In this document: one piece after another, positions 57,309-64,000 of the stretch | How positions within the stretch are numbered: the first letter of the stretch is position 1 | Layout of the letters: the number at the start of each line of letters is the position of its first letter | DNA from: Ophiosphaerella korrae | Lineage: Eukaryota > Ascomycota > Dothideomycetes > Pleosporales > Phaeosphaeriaceae | Assembly: GCA_028456385.1 (NCBI GenBank) | Contig: JALNQF010000023.1 | Location: 124,001-188,000 of the forward strand | DNA: 64,000 bases | Direction of reading: 5' to 3' | Made by a program: the position numbers and the translations under genes | Notes under the pieces: model-generated | The model's input: the letters and a program-made list of their open reading frames with translations, nothing else | Told to the model about the DNA's origin: nothing | The model's database searches: none

Positions 57309-57623
57309 ATGTCCGCCATCTTCAAGAACAGCAAAGCTATTACCACCATGACCACCTCCGCCAGAAAGAGGCGTCATTTCCTCGATCACAGCGTCCAGAA
57401 CGAATTCGTCCAAGTCGCTGAGAAATACAAGGATACCTTGAAGCCAGAAACGACTCAAGTAGCCATAAAGTAAGCAATACCTCCAACTAACCTCTGAAGA
57501 GCCGACTGACGTTTTCCTAGGGAGGCGGAACACCCCAGCCAGGTCGACGCAGCTCCTCATTACTCGGCTCTTGAGCTCGACCAGAATAATAAGGTAATTA
57601 CTTCAAGGCATTACTATAAGTAA
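57309..57623 (+). CDS. Possible small two-exon gene, 87 aa
   Basis: ATG 57309 opens MSAIFKNSKAITTMTTSARK. A 51-bp intron (57470-57520; GTAAGC, branch CTAAC, CCTAG) joins in frame to EAEHPSQVDAAPHYSALELD and a stop at 57621-57623. The exon text has a soluble, charged character and good splice signals. It could continue if GTAATT at 57594 is a further donor. No family recognised. Confidence 0.35.
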
Positions 57624-58469
57624 TAGGGGTTCACACAATATTGATGTTTGAGGAATAGTATTGTCACGGTAGTGACCGTAGAGTAACTGTAGGAATTCGA
57701 AGGGTTATTTAGGAAAGTGCTTGGCCAAGAAGCTGATCTTGCGCAAGTACCGATGCTTGTTGGTTATTTACCATATAACTCCATAATTGAAGTCACGTGG
57801 TTGCTGACTAAGCGGTCAAACACTTCGTTCCACGCGGAGTGCAGACTTGTTTGCTGAGACTACTCAACGAGTCGAAGCCATGCAGCCTTGTACCTAGCAC
57901 TAACGGTAGTTCTATCCACGCTTATCTTCGTCCCAATCGGCTCTGTGACAAGTACCCACTATTGCCGTTCGTTTCATGTTATTCTATTTTTAGTACAGCT
58001 CGATTGAGGACTGAGAAATAGTCAGGAATTGGGGTCCCATTTCAGGCCCCTCAGAAGGGTCCAGTTTTGGGTCCCTTACCAGACCATACCTACAACACTT
58101 AACACTCTTTTCACACGTAATATATAGGCCATAAACGTAGAGGGAGAACGAAAGAACACGAAAGATCATGTTCCCAGAGAAGAAATATAGATATCCATCA
58201 GATTTGAATCGTGCAATCTCTAGACCCGAGCACACTCTGAGTGTGGATGATAAGACATATTATCCTTAAATGGTAGGAACTGGACGAAGGAGCAGGAATG
58301 GATATAGGCAGGTAAAACACCATAGGTGGACATCAAGCACGTACTCCGTAGTCCGTCAATGACAGTAGAGGCAGCCAAGATAATAATTATAATGAGGCTC
58401 TGAAACAATTCAGCACAGCCACAAGGGCAGGTCGGGACAGTCTATAGTAATAATGATAATAATAACAAT
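57624..58469. other. Intergenic, no gene recognised
   Basis: Nothing recognised. Confidence 0.35.
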
Positions 58470-58690
58470 AATGGATCACCGAGGAGCGAGAAGCTCCGGG
58501 GAGAGAAAGGCTCTGCAGAGGACGGCTGCGAAAAGAGAAGGCTTCCGAGAAGAATCCTCTGAGGAGAGGAGCGGAGCCCACCAAGGAAAAAATAGCTCCG
58601 TAGAGAAAGCCCTTCGAGGAGATAAGAGCTCTGTGGATAGGCTCTTCGAGGAGAGAAGAGCTCCGTGGAGTATATGTAGAAAATGCCCCG
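58470..58690. repeat. Purine-rich degenerate repeat
   Basis: Words of AGCTCCGTGGAGA and CTTCGAGGAGA type recur about every 30-45 bp. The long minus-strand frame over it (58872-58387) is low in complexity and is not called. Confidence 0.5.
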
Positions 58691-58925
58691 GAATCGGGCA
58701 GAGGGTTTGATGAATGAGGCTTATTTTTGGAATAAAGGATCGTGCAGGATAATGGCCCAGCCAGCGAGAACCGGACTAGTGTTCTGCCCAAGTATTTGTT
58801 CAAAGACTTGAATCTTTCGAGGATGAGTGGGATCGGAACACTTCTCTTCGACTTGGCATTCGATCCCGACAAACAAGCGCTGATAACCTGCTCTCAGCGG
58901 GAACGCAGGGGATTTGATAACCAGC

Positions 58926-59187
58926 CACGCGCCCGACAAAAAAAACCGCACACCAAACAGCCTTATTAAGCAGCGAACGAGGTGAGAACACCAAACTTGC
59001 CTTTCCTTTCACCTATTAAAACTCCACCACGCAATGTTAGATTAAAATAAAAGATGTCCTGAAAGTATTTTGAGATATTCTCTATCTTTCTGTCTCTTTA
59101 GACTTTTCTAGATTCCTTCGGCTGTTGCGTTAATCTCCTTACAAATAGGGAGGTTTTGGTTATGCGGTTTTTTTTGTCGGGCGCGTG
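58926..59187. mobile_element. Short TIR element (MITE), 262 bp, 25-bp perfect TIRs
   Basis: CACGCGCCCGACAAAAAAAA plus CCGCA (58926-58950) is repeated exactly in inverted orientation at 59163-59187. CCAGC flanks both ends (58921-58925 and 59188-59192), a 5-bp target duplication. No ORF inside. The superfamily is unclear, since 5-bp duplications are not typical of Tc1, hAT or Mutator elements. Confidence 0.75.
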
Positions 59188-59406
59188 CCAGCCTCCCAAA
59201 AATTCATTGTGAGCCCCCCACTAAACCTAATTTAGAAAATGTCCTGTGGTTATTGGCTACAAAAACTTTTAAGGTTAGACCACATAATACTTGTCCTCTA
59301 CGAATACTTACCTCTACCTTTGCTTGCTATCTACTGCTTTCAACCACTTCACCTTTTTCACGAAACGAGTTTTCCTTGACGTTGCATCGCCACGGCCAAA
59401 GCCATC

Positions 59407-60264
59407 ATGGACAACCATACTTCCACGGTCTCCATACACAGCTACAGTGATCTAGCTTTCCCAAGTGCCTCTAAATTCCTGGGACTGCCTCTCAAGGTCA
59501 GACTGCAGGTTTATCGATATCTCGCCCCCCAACACGATGGTACTATGATGGATTGGTCAAGCCCTGGGATCGTACGACAGGAGCCTCGACCGTGCTCCCT
59601 GGCTCTCCTATTGGTTTGCAGCCAGATATACAAGGAAGCTATTTCCATATGGTACAAGTATGCCGTCTTTCGCTTGGCTGGAAGCAAAAATGGCCTACGA
59701 AACAAACACTTTTTCAAAAAAAATAAGCCGGGCTCAACACACGCAGTCTCGACCGACCGGTACCCTCTGCCTTTGAGCAATCTTCATCTCTGTGTCAACA
59801 TTGAGCTTGATCTGCATTTTCACCTACCCCCCACTGTCCAACTAACGTCGGCGGAGAGAACTGAGTCTGCTAGCATTCAACACCTAGTCTACATTCTAAC
59901 CGCACGAAAGAATCGCTTGCGCCATCTCGCCATTAGGCCTGTCTTTACGTCCGGCTTTCGAGCCCAGTATTTCAAACTTGACGCCGAAGGGATAAATCCA
60001 AACACATCAACCCAACCTGCACTAGACGAAGCCGTGGATTATAATCTCAGACTACTCAAACCACTTTATGCCGACCAAGTTGTCATCACCTTGCAAGACA
60101 AATGGGTGGCTAGTATGGTGGAACGGAGTATGGATCGCGAATCTCAGCTGTCTGCACGGTCGCGAATGGCGCAGGAGCAGATGGACAAGTTTATAGAACT
60201 TTGTCAAAACCATCTCAAGATACCAAAAGGAGGAGGTAATACTTCAAAATCGGCGTTTCTCTAG
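59407..60264 (+). CDS. F-box-like/DUF7730-type protein
   Basis: An uninterrupted 285-codon frame from ATG 59407. Residues about 22-40 read FLGLPLKVRLQVYRYLAP, the L-P-x-E/K-[IV]R motif of fungal F-box-like and DUF7730 proteins, followed by LALLLVCSQIYKEAISIWY, which usually accompanies it. The rest has strand-helix repeats (LSNLHLCVNIELDLHF, NRLRHLAIRPVF) as in these proteins and a basic helical C-terminus. F-box proteins recruit substrates to SCF ubiquitin ligases, but many fungal members of this group are uncharacterised. No intron needed. Confidence 0.6.
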   Translation: MDNHTSTVSIHSYSDLAFPSASKFLGLPLKVRLQVYRYLAPQHDGTMMDWSSPGIVRQEPRPCSLALLLVCSQIYKEAISIWYKYAVFRLAGSKNGLRNKHFFKKNKPGSTHAVSTDRYPLPLSNLHLCVNIELDLHFHLPPTVQLTSAERTESASIQHLVYILTARKNRLRHLAIRPVFTSGFRAQYFKLDAEGINPNTSTQPALDEAVDYNLRLLKPLYADQVVITLQDKWVASMVERSMDRESQLSARSRMAQEQMDKFIELCQNHLKIPKGGGNTSKSAFL

Positions 60265-61813
60265 CTTCTCCATGATAACTATAATCTATAGAATCAACTA
60301 CGGTGGAAAGTTGGTCATTGGCCTCAATATATAGACGAAGTAGATACTATCAGTCAACTTGCAGCGTCAATTCGCAGTCCCTAACCAAGCTTTACCTCAC
60401 GTTTCATCGATGTTCTTTAACTCTCATATATTCCAAAACGCAAATTATAACGCATCCTGCATATTTCTGATCTCCCCTAGGCAGTATTTATAGCCCGTCC
60501 ATAAATCACAAAAGAGCCCATTTTTTCTTCTCGTTTTCTCAAGATAACGGATATATACAAGAATATTAGAAGCTAAAGTATTTCGTAATAGTGATCGCCA
60601 AGACTGCGGAGATATTATCCTATTTTATCTCGTAAAACGGGGTGAAGATCTGGAAGCTGGGTAGAACTTAAAGCCAGTAAAATTCCTAGTCAAATCAGAG
60701 AATCAACATACAAATAACAAAATATACATTCATATAATCTAACTAAAATCTTTAACTTAGTTTATATTATTCGCGTACTCCATACAACTGGTAAAGACAG
60801 CAACGCGGCTTAAAAAAGCCAAGGGCAAAGCTGAATCTACCGTACACGCATGCACCACCTTCCACACATCTCCATTCCACCTGCCACGATCTTTTGTCAC
60901 CAAGGGCCTTCAAGTACAAAAAAACTTATCAGTTATTCCAATAATTGAAAGTACAGAGAAGATGAAGCTCACGTTACACCCCGGCGTAAATCACGTCTCA
61001 AAACAGAAACGAACACTGTGTGAGAGCATTTTGTCCCCGTGTATCTCTCGCTATTTTCAAGTCAAATCTACTCTTGGCATACACCCGACTAGGTCAGTCG
61101 GTTTCAACCCATTACATCAGCAGAGTCTTACGCGGCTCGACTTCGGCTCAATTCTACTCAGCGTGAATCAGAATCATAGTACCTCAGGCTACTCATGCTT
61201 AACTCTATTTTGGTTCCTTATCCTGATTCTAGTCTTAATTCTAGTCTCCTAACTCTTTGCTCTCTTTATCCTAATATCGGCAACTTCAAACAAATGAATA
61301 TGATGCAGACTTGGGAGGTGAAAGGTAACAGTCCGGCGGCGGCTAAATGCCTATTTCACTCCAAGCGAGCGAATTAGTTACAACCACATCATCAGTAAAA
61401 AAAAGCCAGATAAACGAAAACCCACCCTGTCGTACGTGCAGGACGCGTACATTCAACTGATTAGTGGGACTAGCTTTGGGCCCGGCTGCGGGCCAGATAA
61501 TCAACAAGTGACTTTCGTATTCCTGTTCCCCTTGACCGGGAAGCAGCGCCTTGTCTGCACCATCCCAGGCAACCGCAACATCACTTCTGCACTTAGCTAT
61601 GTGCCAGCACCCTAATTCATCACAAAGAGTTTCCCCTTCGCCGATCCGAATCTGCGCTGTGAATTAACCCACGTACGCTTGTGACGTGGTTTCGAGTGGC
61701 TGAGCCTCCATCCTCAAATATCCTGTGTGTTTCCGTCGGCCTCGATCACACCCGCGACCTCGACCTCAGCCTCCTGGGAGCTTCTCGGATTGCGGTTAAT
61801 TGTTGAGGTAATC
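60265..61813. other. Intergenic, no gene recognised
   Basis: AT-rich from 60400 to 60780. The frame 60962-61252 (96 codons) has a leucine-rich hydrophobic end but no recognised family. Confidence 0.4.
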
Positions 61814-64000
61814 ATGGCCGGCCGGATTTGGACTAAACTGGGCCTTGACTGAACTACCGACGGATTGAGCACCCCCGCTCTATATACTATACGAGACTCG
61901 GAGCCGCAGAGACTACTAGATGACATTGACAAACTCCGACGCGAGTGAGTGGGCGAATTTATTTTCCTACCTCAGATTATCGTCTGTGGTGATCAGTCCA
62001 GCCGCAAGAGCTCTGTACTCGTGGCTATTTCTGGCATACCCTTTCCGCGCCACAACACGACATGTACGTGATTCGTTACCGAGGTTGTCCTTCGGGAAGC
62101 AGATACCGCTGCAGGGGCGGTCTCGATTGTTCCTAGCGAGGATGCTTCTGATGTTGATCGGACAAGACTACTTGCGTTCAAGCGGTCGCTAAAGAATACG
62201 GGGGATTTCCCCCAGTTGATTGAGGAAGCGAGATCGGAAATGGGTATCTCTGCAACCGACAAAGCATTTTCGAAAGACATCCTTAGGATTGAAATCTCTG
62301 GCCCTCACAAGCCAATACATACGATTGTGGATCTTCCTGGTCTAATCCACGCTGAAAACAAGCTGCAATCCACCTCCGACATTCAGCTAATATCTGACCT
62401 AGTCCAGTCATACATGAATAATCCCAGGAGCATTAATCTTGCCGTGGCCTCGGCGAAGAATGACACTGCCAATCAAATTATCCTGGGGCTAGCTAAGGAA
62501 ATCGATCCTGATGGTCTGCGAACACTTGGGCTCATAACAAAGCCGGATACCCTCCATCCAGGGTCAAGCAGCGAGGCCTCGTTCCTGGGGCTCGCTGGAA
62601 ACAAAAATATCAAATTTCATTTAGGCTGGCACGTAGTCAAGAACCGCGATATCGAGCCCACGCGGTGGACAACCCAACGGCGAGAAAAGTCAGAATTTTT
62701 TTTTTTTCGGACGGCGCATAGGCACGCCTATCACGAGATATGGTTGGTGTGGGCTCGCTCCGTCGCCGTTTAGGCAAGATCCTCTTGGAGCAAATCAGGA
62801 GATATCTCCCTGAACTGATGGAGGACATCGAGTCCAGTGTTGAAGATTGCAGGAAAAAATTGCTCAAGCTGGGAGACATTCGTAATACGCCGGAAAAACG
62901 GCGCCGGTTTTTGCTCTCTTTAAGCCAGACATTCCGGACCATCGGTAAGGCTGCAATTAATGGTAGTTACGACCACAAGTTTCTTTGGCGACTATGTACC
63001 AGATGGCGAAGGCGGCAAACGGCTGCGGGCCAGAGTACAGAAGCGCCAAATTGAATTTTCAAAACACATGCAGGAAAGAGGCCACCATAGGAAGATTGTT
63101 GACGACAGTGAAGAATCCGCTAATGTAGCTAATGATTTTCAGCCGCCCGTTATAAGTCGTGCAAAGGCAATCGATTGGGTTCAGAAGAAGTTTATGAACG
63201 GGAGAGGGTGCAAACTGCCTGGCCTCGTTAGCTTGCAACTGGTCGGTGAATTATTCCGCGAACAGTCTGCTCGTTGGGAACGCATTGCTCGCCGACACGT
63301 AGAGCAGATATGTCTGGTTTCCAGAGAATTCCTCGAGAAGACCCTTGGCACTATTATGGATGATAAAACAGTTGAGGCTTTATTTACCCACTGGATTTAT
63401 CCATGCATGGACCGACAGCTTGAAGAAGCTAACCGGGAACTTCGTCACATCCTACTCGACTGCGAAGGGCTTCCTATGACTTACAGCCCTACCTATATTG
63501 ACATCCTACAGGACCTTAGGAAGCAGCGTCATAGGAAAAAACTCCTATGCAGCATTCAACACTTCATGCGAGCTTCCTCGGACTTAGCACGTGGAGACCC
63601 CATTAATATTCGTAACTTAGCGAGCTTAGCGGAGTCACTCGCCACGCAACGTAAAAACGACATAGACACATTTGTCTGCTCTGAAACATTGGACAGCCTT
63701 TAAGCTTACTACAAAGTAAGTCGTGGGAATCAGCCTTAATTCTTCTTTACAACTTCATATACCATTCTAACGGCCTCGTCAAGATAGCATTGAATGATTT
63801 CATCGACCGTGTAGCCACTCAAATTGTTGAACGCCCCCTTATTCGAGATATGGGCTCTCTTTTCTCTCCTTCCGACGTGGACGACGTGGTAACGATGCCA
63901 CCAGAGCTCATCGCAAGGATAGCTACGGAGTCCATGGAGTCGCAGTTGCTGCGCCAGCAGCTTGATCGGAAGTTAGACGCCTTGGAAAATGAAATGGAGA
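61814..64000 (+). pseudogene. Dynamin-family GTPase, multiple lesions, runs off the right edge
   Basis: From ATG 61814 the frame reads MAGRIWTKLGLD, stop (61850), LSTPALYTIRDSEPQRLLDD, stop (61946), FIFLPQIIVCGDQSS, then RKSS: the P-loop, with Arg (62003-62005) for the conserved Gly. There is a TGA at 62069 where an Arg CGA is expected. The GTPase domain goes on (ILRIEISGPHKPIHTIVDLP is the G3 region; GLITKPDTL is G4) to a 12-T run at 62696-62707. A frame change and TAG follow, then the stalk (MVGVGSLRRRLGKILLEQI), an extra base near 62983, and the long helical part to TAA 63701. After a probable intron from 63717, the GED helix LNDFIDRVATQIVERPLI continues to the edge. Mx-like fungal dynamins are membrane-remodelling GTPases. 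Confidence 0.75.

Noticed and set aside
58387..58872. 161-codon minus-strand ORF
   Set aside because: It lies over a purine-rich repeat; the protein is low in complexity and ends in Tyr/Ser runs from a simple-sequence tract.

Overview
The window reads as a piece of a filamentous ascomycete (Pezizomycotina) genome. The evidence is the gene families (HET, NACHT-WD40 NLR, Zn(II)2Cys6 regulator, DUF6594, fungal O-methyltransferase and flavin monooxygenase), short introns of about 45-78 bp with GTRNGT-like donors and CTRAY-like branch points, Tad-type LINE and Fot/pogo DNA transposon remains, and stretches mutated to TAG/TAA in the manner of repeat-induced point mutation (RIP). I cannot place it to class or genus from the sequence alone.

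Layout. 0-8 kb: the 3' end of a GH115 alpha-glucuronidase gene, a decayed kinase-like gene, and a divergent pair of an O-methyltransferase (-) and a flavin-containing monooxygenase (+) around a shared 0.66 kb promoter. 8-21.5 kb: an accessory zone with a LINE ORF1 relic, a broken membrane-protein gene, a broken NLR (alpha/beta hydrolase-NACHT-WD40), an internally deleted pogo element with clear TIRs, an FtsJ-like methyltransferase split by a homopolymer slip, and a full-length Fot/pogo element whose transposase frame is riddled with TAG/TAA stops. 21.9-24 kb: an apparently intact HET gene with one intron. 24-33 kb: relics of an alcohol dehydrogenase and a TPR protein, then a Zn(II)2Cys6 factor gene with one frameshift, bracketed by inverted copies of the same repeat. 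33-42 kb: fragments of FtsJ-like and phosphotransferase-like genes, an intact four-exon DUF6594 membrane protein, an intact beta-lactamase-fold serine hydrolase, and a two-exon microgene whose predicted protein ends in a polybasic stretch and a CaaX box. 42-56 kb: mostly non-coding, with relics of dynamin, phosphotransferase and HET genes, a membrane-protein gene, a MITE and LINE debris. 55-64 kb: a protein kinase gene with a single stop, a small possible gene, a second MITE, an F-box-like gene, and a dynamin-family pseudogene running off the right edge.

Common thread. Genes likely to be working are metabolic or unknown: GH115, OMT/FMO, serine hydrolase, DUF6594, the CaaX microgene, the F-box-like gene and one HET gene. 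Most self/non-self or signalling genes (NLR, second HET, TPR protein, two dynamins, three kinase or phosphotransferase genes) are damaged. Several are broken by one base only, often in a homopolymer, so some lesions may be sequencing errors. I read the region as a transposon-rich accessory segment where immunity-like families turn over; this is inference. I found no tRNA, rRNA or CRISPR array.
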